Source: Diphasiastrum complanatum (Eukaryota; Streptophyta; Lycopodiopsida; Lycopodiales; Lycopodiaceae). Taken from it: a stretch of DNA of 64,000 nt. This document shows, one piece after another, positions 23,601 to 36,033 of this stretch. A program made the translations under genes and the position numbers. The notes below the pieces were generated by a model that saw nothing but the letters and a program-made list of their open reading frames with translations, did not search any database and was not told where the DNA came from. The stretch covers positions 11,407,634 through 11,471,633 of the forward strand of contig CM055114.1 in NCBI GenBank assembly GCA_029204225.1. Direction: 5' to 3'. Position 1 is the first letter of the stretch, and each line of letters opens with the position of its first letter.

Positions 23601-26600
23601 GAGGAGCATAGAGTGTCACGTGAGTTTGAAGCCCGAACCCACCTTCAGAGTGCAGGCAGTTTGGTTTGATTCAACCTGTTATGAAGTTTACTTCATAAAT
23701 TGTAGTGGAATCGTTAACTGATTTTTGATCCTTAAGCTTGTTCTGATGGCCATTATGTTATAATTTATGATGCAGGTATCCTTCTTGATGACCTGTTAGT
23801 AGCTGAAGATAAGACAGTGGCAGACACAAATGCGGTGTCCATGCGGTCAGTAATAGGAGTTTCTTCTAGTCGAACTACGTCGCCAACACGAAAAAAACAT
23901 GGCCCTGATGATGTGCACCTGAAGAATAACCAGGTGCAAGTATCAAATGGGTCAGTTCATCCTCCTGTAGCAATACGAGATGGGAATATGTCGATGGATG
24001 TTGGTATGGAGAGTGCAGCTGGACGTCGGTAGGTTACCAAGAATTCTTGCTTCTGCAGTGTTTCAAATTGTTCTTTACCACGGTGACAAAAGATAGAGTT
24101 TGCTTCTATTTATAAGGATACTGTTTTTCTCGGTAAGCGAATTCATAAGAAGGGGCTTGATTTGCTCACTCTTTTGGTGATTTGTACCTACATCAAAGTG
24201 GATCATCTTCTTGTAGGGTTCACCTTTTAGGGGGTATAACTGTATATTTGCTAGTTGCCATGTGCTAAACTTTACCACATTCACCTGGTGAAGCAATATT
24301 AACAATTGACCAGTCCTATTGTTGGATATGACAGCAGTGTATCAAAGGGTGTGGAATCACTTGTGGAGGCCTCAGCTGCAGAAGCTGAAGCAATCAGCGC
24401 AGCGCTTGCCAAAGCTGTAGCTCGTAGGCAGATGAATGGAAAACTTGATGGGCATAGCTCTGACTTGGAAGATGGAACGGAAGTGATGCCAAAAGCGAAA
24501 TCTTCTGATGAATCGTCCTCCTCTTTGATGTCATTGAATAGGGCACAAGCTGGTGGTGCTTCAATGGATGTTCGTCTTCATGACAGTGCGGTACTCAATT
24601 TTAACATTTTGCGCAAATCAGCATACTTTTGGCAGAATGTTGAGAGCATTGGCATCACCAATTTTTTTTTCGTGTCAAGAAGATGTTCTCTTAACCGAAT
24701 GTTTTCCATGTTAAGTTACTCTATTTACAAGTGGGAAAAGGAATGCAGGTTGTTGTGGCGGCAGAGACTGGAGGAGCTTTGGGGGGTTTGGTGCGACAAC
24801 TTTCAATAGATCAGTTCGAAAATGAAGGGCGCCGGGTCAGTAATCTTACTGATAGCAGCAATGCAGCGAGAAGGCTCTCAGACCGACAAATTTCAACTAC
24901 TGGTTTACAGAAGAGGGTGAGTTAGTCGTTTACATAGCTATGTGCATATTTGAAAGTATATATGCTGGTTTTGTGTATGGGGTGGCGAAAAATTTATTCA
25001 TTATTTGTGACTTGATTTTTCGTAACTTCCAGGTCCTTTCTTACCTACTTAAACCCCGTGGATGGAAGCCACCTGTGAGAAGACAATTTTTTTTGGATTT
25101 CAATGAAATTTCAGAGCTTTGTGACTCTGTTGAACGGTTATTTGCCCATGAATCAAGCGTATTGAGGATCAAAGCTCCCGTAAAGATTTTTGGCGACCTT
25201 CATGGTCAGTTTGGTGACCTCATGCGTCTTTTTGATGAGTATGGATTCCCATCCACGGCAGGAGATATAACGTAAGTTGGAGGTATTTAAGTTTTTATGT
25301 TATTAGATAGTGTTTCATAGGAATTGACTAGCTCATGGCATGCACACTGTCTCCTGAGTTCTACACCACAATCTAACGTTGATACCTCTAATATCCACTT
25401 CAGAGAAATTCATTTTTAACTGCAGTTCAGATCAATGGAACACATGTACTTTATCTAACACGTCATGAAAATGGTCATGTAATGCACGCTGGGGAAAATC
25501 CCCCTTTCCCTTCCTTTCTTCAAGAGATTTATTCATGCTGGAACTAAGTTAAACTAATTTCTAGTACAAACATCCTCTATTACTAGTCAGATTGATTCTG
25601 GACACTTAGAATGTATTTGGACTATTTTTGAGAATCAGTATCAACATGATTCTACTTATAATCAATGCAGTAAGTCAAGGTAGAGTACAGACCCTTGGAA
25701 TAATGCTATGGAACCCAAGTTGAGCTATAGGAGGAGGTCCCAGGTGTGCAGAACCTTTATTCTCCTCTTCCTGGATCTTGCTAAAACTAGTAGAATCTCA
25801 CTTAGAAGTTCGTCGCTGCCCTTGCTCATGGTTAAGGCATGCTTCTTGATTGAAGAATCGTGGTAAGGCTGCACTGCTCGGGCTGTCTATAGTTCTTTCT
25901 TTCTTGTAGATCCCGTTTGATGGAGGATACATGCAGAGTTTTAGAGTGGGCTAGCCATGCTCTGTAGGGGGAGAAGCTATCAATCTTTACTCCTTGTTGA
26001 AACAGTGTTAAATGAAATAAGAGAGCAGAAAAGTAGGAACCAATTTGATTCGCCTCTGCCTTGGTAGATATATATTAATAAAAAATCTGAATAAATACAA
26101 GTCTTTGCAATTTCTAACAGGCATGCCTGAGAATCATGTGCATGCCTAATCTAAATCAATTATCTAGCAAATTAAAGAAAATCAAACAATTTATGTATCA
26201 AAAACTTGTTTTGACATCTTCACACTTCACATCTGGTCGTTGGAGACTGCTGCCCTCCTTCGCAACTCAAGGAACCTTGCAAAATCTTAGCGGCCTACTT
26301 GATAGGAAGCTTGTTATGGCAGATGAGTGAACATTGACGTGCACCTCTGGTCAGCCACTTGGTTCATGCCTGGATGAGATTAGACAATGCCTCTTCTTCT
26401 TTCTTTATGGCATCTGCCCGGTACTAGTGTAGAAAATTTGGTGTTTCAATTGCGCTGATCTTTCAAGTAGTAATTAATTGTAAGCCTCCATATGGTTTGA
26501 TTTGATGCAGTAATGGAAAATCCAAATTCTTATTTTTCTTCTCTAAAGTGTAGGCTCTTTGCAGGGCTCTTTTTTGTGAGGATTTTACAAAGATTCAAGC

Positions 26601-29600
26601 AATTAGCTTGCAGCTGTTATACTCAATTCTTGATCCATGATTATCTCTTTTGTTTACTACTATGTCGGATTTCTGTTATTTTTATGCAGGAAACTTATGT
26701 CATTGTTTCTCCTATGGAGCCTCTTCGTGTTGTATCACATGTTCTATTGTGGCAGATGTTAAACTTCTTCACATCGCTCTCTTCATTTCTGCTCGTTGGA
26801 AATCTTGAAATGAACCTCCTAGACAATGCCTTGCATAGATCTTGGACATAATCGTTTCTCCTTTCTGTTCTCTATGTATATAGCCTAGCTTTGAATAGGA
26901 CTGCTGGTCAAACTTTAAGCTAACTTACTTGCACTTAACCTTATACTACAGTTGATCTTTTCCAAGTAATTGTTAATTGTCATGCTTATAGGTACATTGA
27001 TTATCTATTTCTAGGAGATTATGTTGACCGTGGACAACACAGCTTGGAAACAATAATGCTGCTTTTAGCTTTGAAGGTACATAAGAGTGCCGATGTTTTT
27101 TTCTGTTTTGTTTGATGAATACTAGTTTTTGGTACAAATGTGATATTTGGTCCTTTGAACATTTTGGAAACCTTTGGCTTTTATGAAACTCGGATGTTGT
27201 GACCTACATCTGCGATATCTCATCTTTTGAGCCTTGTTTTATTACAGAAGAACTTAATTGTGATAATTAGTTTCTCCACGTCAAGTAACATTAATTGATC
27301 AATGATTATTGTTAAAACTTAAAATGTTTTAGCAACCTGTTAAAAAAAGCAATGTAATGTACCAAATCCAAATAACTTGATGATTGAAAGGTATGAAGGC
27401 TGCAAGCCTGGAGATGTGTATGTATTAGAGTATGAGAGCAAATGAGATATTTGACATTTGGCACTCAAAATTATACTCTACAGTCTTCTTAAAATTGTTC
27501 ACGCACATATCGGCCCAGCGGAAGTAACCATTGTTTGTCTTAAAACTGTACTCTACAGTTTTCTTAAAATTGAAAGTAGAGGAGATGTTGCAGAAAACCA
27601 TATGCTGAAGATACTTCAGGATGGAAAAACTGTAAGTAGTTGTAAAATGCATATGGAGTGTAAACTGCAAAATAGAGAACAGTTATGGCTAACTATCTTC
27701 TAAAGAACTTGTATAGACAGAGCTCCTCACTCGATGATCATGGGGATTATACAAACTGGGATCTTTGTTCCATCATGTATACTTGACCTTTTATTGATTA
27801 TTTGGCTGTTTTGGGGCCCTAAAATAGGGCATGGTAGACCAGAAAGGCGTATAACCCCTACAAACAGGTCAGTGAGCCTCATCATTGGCGGATGACTGAT
27901 TGGAGTTTTAGGGCAGCTTAGATCAGCTTAACATAGCTAAGACTGCATACGATGTAGCTAGATCAGATTACTAGTGGTGATTATGAGCTTGTTAGTGCTC
28001 TACATCTGATTGATTTTACATTTGCAAGGTACATTATGGGAATCTTTTGGTCATAAGTAGGTATGAGAACCCTTTTTCTGATGAAGTTAATTTTAGATCC
28101 TCTTTCTATAGTCATTAGATCTTCTGATTCAATGGATGCTAGACTGGATTGGAATTAGATCGTGGGAATTTAGAGAAATTTCTTTTCTTGTGACTCTAAT
28201 ATTTCTCTCTAGTGATCAGAATTTTAATATTACTAGGTCTTTGACTCTCTCCTCAACCTGTCAAAGGTAATTTAAAATTTGTTCAAACCAGTGTGAGTGT
28301 ATTCATGAAAAAAATTACTTTTCTTTTCAGTTTTTGCAATTATTCATTTCAATAGTTTTGATGTTACTTTTTAGGAGATTTTATGTCAGTTTCCTGTGCA
28401 ATAGGTTGCTTCTTATGCACTTTATGGATCATTTGGATCTGAAGCTGAGTTACTAGGTTTTCAAATTTTTCGGAGCTCATATTCATCATAATGTTTGGCG
28501 TTCTGGTCCATACGACTATCATGGAATCCTAGGTACACTGGATTAACACTTGTGCAAAGTCTCTTAGGTCGTAGTTTTATTCAGAGGTGTCCTATTCTTC
28601 ACAACCATGCTTCACCACAATTGCTTTGTTGATGCTATTGTTAAATGTTCTGTTGGGATGCTCTACATATGCCTCTATGGTTCGTCATGCCCTTCTACTT
28701 ATAATGTATTTCACTAATCAGAGTTTTATTGTTCATTGCACAGAGCAGTTTTGCTTCAAACAAATTCATGTGGGATCTACGTTACAGGCCATTTACTATG
28801 CCTTCTACATGCTATTGGTTCATACAATGTACTCTGGATATATTTGTATGTTTCAATTGGCTTATTGCTGCTAGTGTTTGCAACTTTTGATCTATCAGGT
28901 TGACTTGGAGTGCTTTTGTTTCTACTGTGCCGTCTGCTGCTATATTCATATTGATGCCCTTAATGTGGAATTCCTGGATCCTTTGTATGACATATGTCTT
29001 TCTTTACTTGGCTGCAACATTCCTATGGCCACAACAGTTGGTATTTGAGTGTAGAGTTCTTGTGGCACACTCATGTATCTATGACAAATCAGTTGTTTTC
29101 ACGTGTCTCTATATCGACTCCTCGTAGCAGCACCGTCTATACCCTGAATGTTATATTTCTCGTTGTATCCAAGTTATTATGGTCACTTTTTGTCATGATA
29201 TATCACATATTCATTTGTGGTTGATGTGGCTGAGTCAGTCTTTGCTTGTAGATGATAGCCCTGCTATGCATTCTTTGGCTGTGCTGTACTAGTAAAAGTA
29301 CAAGTACAACTATGTGCTAATTCCATACCATCATCTCTTGTCTTATTGTTCTTGCTACAATTTTCATCATTGCCTCATGCTTGCGTATTGTTTCAACAAT
29401 TATACTCGAGGATTATGTCCGAGGAGAGTGTCCCATGGTGAGCTTGCAGTTGGTGATCTCTTCTTATGTACAATTGTTGTCATTGATGAATGCTAGATGA
29501 ATTGTTCTATGTGTGAGACAGATCCATGGTATAGCACTCTGATTTGCAACAAGTAGCATGCACCTCATGTGAATAGGAGAAACATGATCTGCTACAAATC

Positions 29601-30846
29601 AATCCACACAAATGTCTCCATAAGAATCCGGACAGACTGGTATTTGATGTTGTGATGTAGAGACCAATCTCAAGTAGTACTGGCAACAAGGTGGTAATAC
29701 TCTGCAGTATAGAAGTCAGTGATGACTTGAAAGTACAGTTGTATGTAAAAAATTCTGTAAGTCTGTAAAAACTTCTGTTTTTTTTCAATAGAATGGAAAA
29801 AAACAAAATAAAAGCAAGTAAAGCAATAATGTTTTGACAATCCGGAAAATAATCAGTTTTTTTTCTCAAGTAGAAAATGAAGAATCAAGTAAGTGATACT
29901 ATTTGGACAATATTTGTGGATGGCCGCAGATTTCACTGGGTTCTCTCTCTCACCAAGTACGCACAGAGTAAATTAAAGAATTGAATGCCTAACAAAAAAC
30001 TAAATTGACGATTTTTTTATCTGCACTAGAAAAATTGCTTTTATGAACTCAAATATATTACGGGCCGTCTTTTTTTCTCACTTAGGCTAGTGTTGTCAAG
30101 ATATTCTGCCCCTGCCTAATTTTTAGAATCCAGATGCTAAACCCTTTGTATATGTGATTTTTTTTTTTAATGTCATCTGATGGATCATCCAGAAAAGGAT
30201 TGCAGATATTGCCATGGACTGTGGTATGTGCAACTAGGTCCCATATGGCAAAATAATTTCTTGACATGATGCAGGCTCCTATTCGTATTTTTGCTAAGTG
30301 ATTTACTAATTTGATGATTTGAAGGAAATAAAAATGAGTTGGCTAAATTTTTATTTTTATTTTTGGTTTCTTTGATCATGATGACTCTTACACTCTTAGT
30401 TAGTACATGGACTGGAAAATTTCTCTTATCATGATAATTCTTAACACTCTTAGTTAGTACATGGACTCTGGAATACTTCCCTTATCATAGTGACTCTTAC
30501 ACTCTTACGTGGACTGAAACATGGGGAACAAACTATAGCATATGTAATTATCTCAAACTTGGGCTGTGCACCAGAATTGTCAATATTATAGAGTCTCTCT
30601 CTATGCTAGGCAAGTGCTGCCTCCTGTGGATATTTGACATTTTTTTTGTACTCGGTGAGCGAGTTGCATTGAGGGCAGGGATTTGTCTGGTGGTTGGGTT
30701 GTTTGTTGGGAAATGTAACTTGTGGAACTAGTAGTTCTTATGTACTTTTTGTACCTGAGTTTCTGCACTGCTTGTAGCTGCACTGATCCTTTCTAGTGAA
30801 GAATGACTAGATGTACCACTTTGATGGTATGGAGTCCCCCCTTGCA

Positions 30847-30905
<59 letters not shown>

Positions 30906-32748
30906 GACTGGGCATGTTGTTTATGAGTAGTCAGTCATGCTGAGCATTAATCATAGAGATTTATTACTTTCTTTCTCAAATTTCTTTTGGCTGCACTGTG
31001 GCGCTGCAGTATCTTCCATTTGTAGCTTTGTGCATCAACTCTTTCTGGTTCTTATTTTCTTGTCTACAATTCATTTCCAATCTCAGCAATTTTCTTTATT
31101 TAACAGATTGAGCACCCAAATAACATCCATTTGATTCGGGGCAATCATGAGGCTGCAGACATCAATGCTCTTTTTGGATTCCGAATTGAGTGCATCGAGA
31201 GAATGGTATATGCTGAATTGATAATATGCATCTCAAAGACATCTGTAGTTTTCCTTTGCAACTTACTGAGTAATTTGAAGCATGTATGACTCATCTTATA
31301 TAAGTGCTAGCATAATGCTGTTGACAGGGTGAAAGACAGGGAATATGGGCATGGCAAAGGATCAATCAACTGTTTAACTGGCTGCCTTTGGCTGCTCTGA
31401 TAGAGAACAAAATTATTTGCATGCATGGTGGAATTGGGAGATCCATTAATTATGTGGAGCAAATAGAGAGTTTGCAGCGTCCTATTACGATGGAGACTGG
31501 ATCTGTTGTATTGATGGACCTCCTATGGTATCCCGTGTTTACTTAAACTTGTTCCAACAATAACATTCCATCTTCAAATATTGTTAAAAGAACACTACTT
31601 ACCTATGAGATTATTTACTCATAAGGATATTGTGCCACTTAATGTTGCTTATTCAGTGTGGCTTAGTAGTTGCTCAAATTCCTGTTTCCTGTCTCTTTTG
31701 AGTTATTACTAACATCAGTGAGGATGGATTTGAAGGTCTGACCCAACAGAGAATGATAGTGTAGAAGGTTTACGGCCAAATGCCCGGGGGCCAGGCTTGG
31801 TAACATTTGGGGTGAGTGGTAGGAACTTCTTGCATAGTTTCATGTGCTCACAAGTTCTGTGTACTATAACATATCAATCACACTTTGTATCTAGCAGCAA
31901 AGGCTTGAATGTTGTGCTGTCTTGTGCTTAAATTTTTATTGCACTGCTGTTCTTTTGATGTTTATGAGGTCCATGGTACTGGGTTGTTGATTGTAAGCCT
32001 TGTGTTATTGAAAAAAATATTCATTTGAAGGCTAACTTTTATTGTACAGCCAGATCGTGTCATGGAGTTCTGTAAGAACAATGACCTGCAGCTGATTGTC
32101 AGAGCCCACGAATGTGTCATGGATGGGTTCGAACGTTTTGCACAAGGCCACTTGATCACTCTTTTCTCTGCCACCAACTATTGTGGTTGGTCTTGTTTTC
32201 TTCCAACATTTTACTGTAATTTTGTCTTTTCTAATTGGTCCCGTTTGTGGTTTCATTTCAATGTATAGCTGTTTAACTGGAGAGCAATTTATTGCAAAAT
32301 TGTTTTATGAATTTCATTTTTATGCAAATCAGTTTAACCCCTTTAATTCGAACAGTAAAACTTTGGGGTGGTATTCCAGGTACTGCAAATAATGCTGGGG
32401 CTATTTTAGTGCTGGGAAGGGACCTTGTTGTGGTACCTAAGCTTATCCACCCGCTTCCTCCAGCCATGACATCTCCGGAGTCATCCCCTGATCATCATTT
32501 AGATGGCACATGGATGCAGGTGGGAATACTTGCATATGTGGTGATGATCAAATCTTTCTCTAGTGACTTTTCCTGTACATTGCTGACACAATGTTGACCA
32601 TTGTAAGTGTTGAGAAATCTTTGAAACTCGTGACTTACTCTTGGTTTTAAAAAAATTATAACAGGAGCTTAATGTTCAAAGACCTCCGACTCCCACACGA
32701 GGTCGCCCTCAGACAGCAAATGACCGTGGGTCGTTGGCGTGGATCTGA
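11628..32748 (+). CDS. BSL2/BSL3: BSU1-like kelch-repeat Ser/Thr protein phosphatase (BSL2/BSL3 type), 21 exons
   Basis: Exons: 11628-12117, 12229-12289, 14804-14882, 14994-15073, 15156-15250, 15399-15498, 15849-15918, 16270-16371, 19246-19327, 22194-22373, 23776-24028, 24314-24590, 24749-24916, 25033-25271, 26992-27076, 31107-31205, 31328-31527, 31736-31811, 32050-32185, 32380-32519, 32665-32748. All introns are GT-AG; the total is 3096 nt, 1031 residues, no stop. Residues 1-105 are Ser/Pro-rich; about 107-446 form kelch repeats ([38 protein letters not shown]); 447-679 are a linker; 680-1004 are a PPP phosphatase with GDLHG (733), GDYVDRG (767), RGNHE (798), HGG (853) and RAHE (930), so all metal ligands are present. 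It ends SLAWI, as BSL2/BSL3 do (BSL1 ends SLAYI). Arabidopsis relatives dephosphorylate BIN2 in brassinosteroid signalling and act in stomatal-lineage polarity. A second in-frame ATG at 11646 is an alternative start. Introns 6 and 7 (about 350 nt each) hold nothing notable. Confidence 0.96.
12290..14803 (+). other. BSL intron 2 (2.5 kb)
   Basis: It is T-rich, with donor AG|GTAACT and acceptor CTGCAG|A. Around 13630-14000 it holds two to three diverged copies of a ~155-bp unit; compare 13641-13720 with 13800-13880, sharing GAAACAC-GTGT-GCATCAA, CAGTTCACA and GGGGCAAAAAACTA-ATG. No coding family is recognisable. The repeat looks like an old tandem duplication or transposon relic. Confidence 0.6.
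16372..19245 (+). other. BSL intron 8 (2.9 kb) with a degraded repeat-flanked insertion
   Basis: Two diverged direct repeats of ~190 bp, at about 16553-16745 and 18868-19050, share TTTGGCCTCTTGG, GTCTTAT-TA, TATCATCAGT-ACT, AGCATTTG and AGTCTTATCG blocks in the same order. They enclose ~2.1 kb with a GC-richer Ser/Thr/Ala-coding-like patch (18000-18600) and a C-tract near 18550. This layout suits a decayed LTR or large retrotransposon derivative (LARD/TRIM-like), but I find no PBS or coding domain. A perfect 20-bp palindrome lies at 17219-17238. Confidence 0.5.
17219..17238. repeat. perfect 20-bp palindrome
   Basis: The half-site CAGCGGATCA is followed directly by its reverse complement TGATCCGCTG, with no spacer. 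It lies inside intron 8. Confidence 0.95.
19328..22193 (+). other. BSL intron 9 (2.9 kb)
   Basis: The donor is GCAG|GTTGGT, a weak but valid GT site, and the acceptor is CTCCAG|T. It is AT-rich with scattered short open frames on both strands, none resembling a known family. I see no transposon terminus. Confidence 0.6.
22374..23775 (+). other. BSL intron 10 (1.4 kb)
   Basis: It splits a Gly codon between the last kelch exon and the linker exon. No repeat or coding domain is recognised. Confidence 0.6.
25272..26991 (+). other. BSL intron 14 (1.7 kb)
   Basis: It separates the GDLHG and GDYVDRG exons of the phosphatase. A 112-codon open frame at 26513-26851 is hydrophobic, has no recognisable domain and is probably chance. 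Confidence 0.6.
30382..30512. repeat. three-copy ~55-bp tandem repeat in intron 15
   Basis: Units begin ATCATGATGACTCTTACACT, ATCATGATAATTCTTAACAC and ATCATAGTGACTCTTACACT, and each continues to a GGACT block. Confidence 0.85.
30849..30900. repeat. (TC)n microsatellite in intron 15
   Basis: It is an uninterrupted dinucleotide tract of about 26 units, 200 bp upstream of the GNHE exon. Confidence 0.97.
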
Positions 32749-34243
32749 TAACAGAAAAGAATCTAGGTTGAAACAGCAGCATGTGAAGGACGATGGCATA
32801 ACTATTGGACCGTGTGCCAAGTTTACTCAAATTTGAGGTTGGAGGTTATTCTACAGGTCCACTAGGCGAGGTATGCCACCCGGGTCGTGCCAGTCTAGTG
32901 CATATAATATTAGCAAGTTGATGTGTGTTTAAGGCCTGGTCTTCACTTTCAGCAACAGCCGTGAGAAATGTAGCTCAACCACCAGGGTATGTAGATGACT
33001 TGGCCCTCATATTGAGAGTTCAAGAATTACCCTTGAGCAGGTGATTTATGAATGTAAAAGCTGGTTCTTTGTATACTACGGTGTGATGGCAAAAGTGGAA
33101 AACGTGAAAGCTGAAAAGTTAATAATAGTGCAATTGCCAGATTGGCAGAATGAGCCTTATAGTAGCAGATCAATAGGTCAGGCTCGGTTTTATTTCCGCT
33201 GACAAGGCTACCAGAAGTACTATGTAATAACATATCTGATGTTAGTGCTGAAGGTCAAGAATAATCATTGCTTCCCTTCGTAAATATATCCTGCATTTGG
33301 CTGGTTTTGAGAAACATCAGTGAGGTACTAGAGTTATGGAGTTACTCTAGTGGCTTAGAGATGTTAACCAGCCCATTTTGGACTCTTTCATTGATTGATG
33401 CCCGGTAATTTTTTGTTTCTTTGAGCAGGGCATCCAAAGGCTTACCATCCTGTTTTGCCTTGAACTTGTTGGAGATATTGGCAGGTGTTGTAAGCCATGT
33501 ACAGATGCTTTTGCTTATTAAAGATGGTCCGGAGGTCCACATATTTGAATATAAGGTTGTTTTTTTTGTGCCTTTTTTTTTTGGTTTTTAAGGCAATTTG
33601 TTTCGTTAATTATTCGTACATACTTTGCTATATACTCTGTGAGTGGCCAATGCATCTGACAGAATTGTGTCTAGAGTGGCCAATGAATAACATGTGCCTT
33701 TTTGATTGATTTTTTTGCATTCAAGCCTTAAAGAACTCATGAGACTTTACTGAAATTGCCTTTATGATTACATTTGCTGAGCTCAAACAGTTGCATGACC
33801 TCTTATTTTATTATCCATTAATGGCCAAAGGTTCACTTACGAGTCAACTTCCTTCTGAGAGGCACCAGTTCAATAGTTTAGGAAGGATGAAATTTGTATT
33901 TGTTCAATACAAGGGAAAAAGAATTATTTTTTGTTTGATATATGCTTTCATCGATCATTTCACTCCATCTAAGATTGTTCACTCCCAAGGAAACTCCCAA
34001 ATTGCAAGGCACTTGGTCTAGTCTCGTACCTAATGCCACGTAAATTTCTTTTTTTTAAGCAGCAGTGTAGACCAGCAGCTAAGATATTTAGTGGAAAGTA
34101 GTGGTAAGTCGTCTAAGTGTTCTAGGCTGGATATAGTCTGAAGCTCTACCAGCTTCATAGGCCAGTCATGAACAAGTTTGCTCCAATGCCACGTTAATTA
34201 ATTGAGCCATTTCACCTGGTTTTTCTGCTCTTACGTGTATTGG

Positions 34244-34303
<60 letters not shown>

Positions 34304-34960
34304 ATGTCTTATTTCCAGTACGTCATACACCTTTTGTGCAAAAGTCAACTTGTTGGATGACCATCCTAAGCAGCAAATTGAACTCCGCGCGAGGAGAAAG
34401 CCAAAAACTATGGAAAACTATATCTTCTTGTGTTGATATGATTTTTTTTGAAGGTAGTGAGCTCTTTGATGATTTTTGTGATTGTTGCTGGCATCGTTGT
34501 GTCTAGCATGACAAGTAAATGCTCGGATATCTACATATTGTCTTTTGTATGCCAAGAGAGGAGAGCAGAAATTTAGTTTTTGAATAATGCTAGGTACTGC
34601 AAAAGCTTAGTTTCTATCAAACTCTAGATATTATAATGTTTGTGTCGTTATCATTCTTTTAATTCCCGACTCACTTAATGAAATATTTTAAATTTTTGAA
34701 TACTTTGTATTAATTTTGTCTGTAGGATTGATAAATGATGTGTACAATTTGGAATGTTGAGCTAATCTAGAACTAATGGTGGTGCTGAAGTTTCCATCTG
34801 TACTTTGAATTCCCAATTTATGAATCTGTTTGTAATCAAAAAATAGTTCTGTTATTTTTTGGGAGAAAAGAGATATTTCACTTTACTTGCGATCGTTTAT
34901 TGGCATAGGAGAAGCGTGTTTTGATGGTGTGGTTACTGACTGGAGAAGGTTGTTCTATGC
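32749..34960. other. BSL 3' flank, no gene seen
   Basis: It contains the BSL 3'UTR and AT-rich intergenic sequence. Open frames up to 88 codons on both strands have no recognisable domain. A GA microsatellite sits at 34245-34297. The right edge is where the GTGGATAATCCAC-type repeats of the CACTA region start. Confidence 0.6.
34245..34297. repeat. (GA)n microsatellite
   Basis: It is an uninterrupted GA tract of about 26 units. Confidence 0.97.
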
Positions 34961-34965
34961 AAGGT

Positions 34966-35252
34966 TGTTATCCACGCCAAGTCCAACTACTGGCAGCCGG
35001 GCAAACCTCCGACACCCGGAGCCGGAAATAGGAATTCTAATTTCACGTGGTTAATCCACGCCATAGTAAAAATTAAATAAAAAAGGCTCGGCTTTTGCGT
35101 GGATACTGCGTGGATAATTATCCACGCAAAATCCAGAGAGTTGAGGCCGTGGATACCGCGTGGATAAATTTTTTTTTTATATCCACGTGGTATCCAAGCG
35201 AAAAAGTTTTCGGAATTTGCGTGGATTATTCACGCGTGGATAATCCATGCAA
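34966..35252. repeat. left cluster of subterminal palindromic repeats
   Basis: At least eight hits to a GCGTGGATAATCCACGC-like motif, in both orientations and often fused tail to tail, occur within 290 bp. Examples are near 34969 (TTATCCACGCC), 35049, 35097, 35116, 35155, 35178 and 35217-35252. TNPA-type proteins of En/Spm bind multiple subterminal copies of a short motif, and this arrangement is consistent. Confidence 0.8.
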
Positions 35253-36033
35253 AATTTTGTCCAAAAAAAAAAAAATTTGGCGCGAACCAAAATGTGGTTC
35301 GCTCCAAAAATAGAGGTGACTTTCTATTTTTGTGTTGTGTGAGAGAGAAAAAGAGAGTATAAATGGGAGTGAGAATGAGATGAGGATGAATGTGAGTGAG
35401 AAGATTGATAGTGTTTATAGGATTTTTAGTTCGTTGATGGATGTTAATAGTCTGTGTTTTGTGATCATAAGTTTTAAGATCTTTTTTGTTTGTGATGTAG
35501 GTTTGGATATGAAAAATGAGCTTTCATTGCAAAGGATTCAAAGATCAAGTGCATGCAATAGGAAAAGCAAAGATTGCAAAACAATGGAGATACAATAGTA
35601 AAGGCAAATTCACATTTATTTTGATTCATTTGATATTTAGTTGATAACTTAATGTGTTATCTATTTCCATTACTTTTCATTGTGCTTTCCATTACTTTTT
35701 ATTGTGCATTCTAACATGCAAATCATGTGCTAAAATAGATACATTGCATTGAATTCATCAATGAATACATTCGCATTGCATAGATGTGCATTAAATAGAC
35801 TATACATTGCATTGAATACATCAATAGATACATTTGCAATCAATAGATGTGCATTCAATAGACTATACATTTGCATTCTTGGATTAAAAATATATGCATT
35901 CAAAAATTTTGCAAGAATGATGTGATGCCAAAACATTATATTGATTGATTTAAAAACAAGTACTTTGATGAGAGAATCAATTCTCTCTTCCTACATTGCC
36001 TTCTACAAGGCCTTACATTTAGTTTAAGAACCT

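Larger units (their letters stand above)
27077..31106 (+). other. BSL intron 15 (4.0 kb, the largest)
   Basis: It separates the GDYVDRG and GNHE exons. It contains a three-copy ~55-bp repeat at 30382-30512 and a long CT microsatellite at 30849-30900. Open frames at 28587-29224 are hydrophobic and match no family I know. No complete transposon is visible. Confidence 0.6.

Noticed and set aside
26513-26851. 112-codon ORF in intron 14
   Set aside because: It interrupts the conserved phosphatase between GDLHG and GDYVDRG and has no domain; intron sequence.
28587-29224. Open frames in BSL intron 15 as a nested gene or retroelement
   Set aside because: The translations are hydrophobic, and I could not find gag, RT, integrase or transposase motifs.
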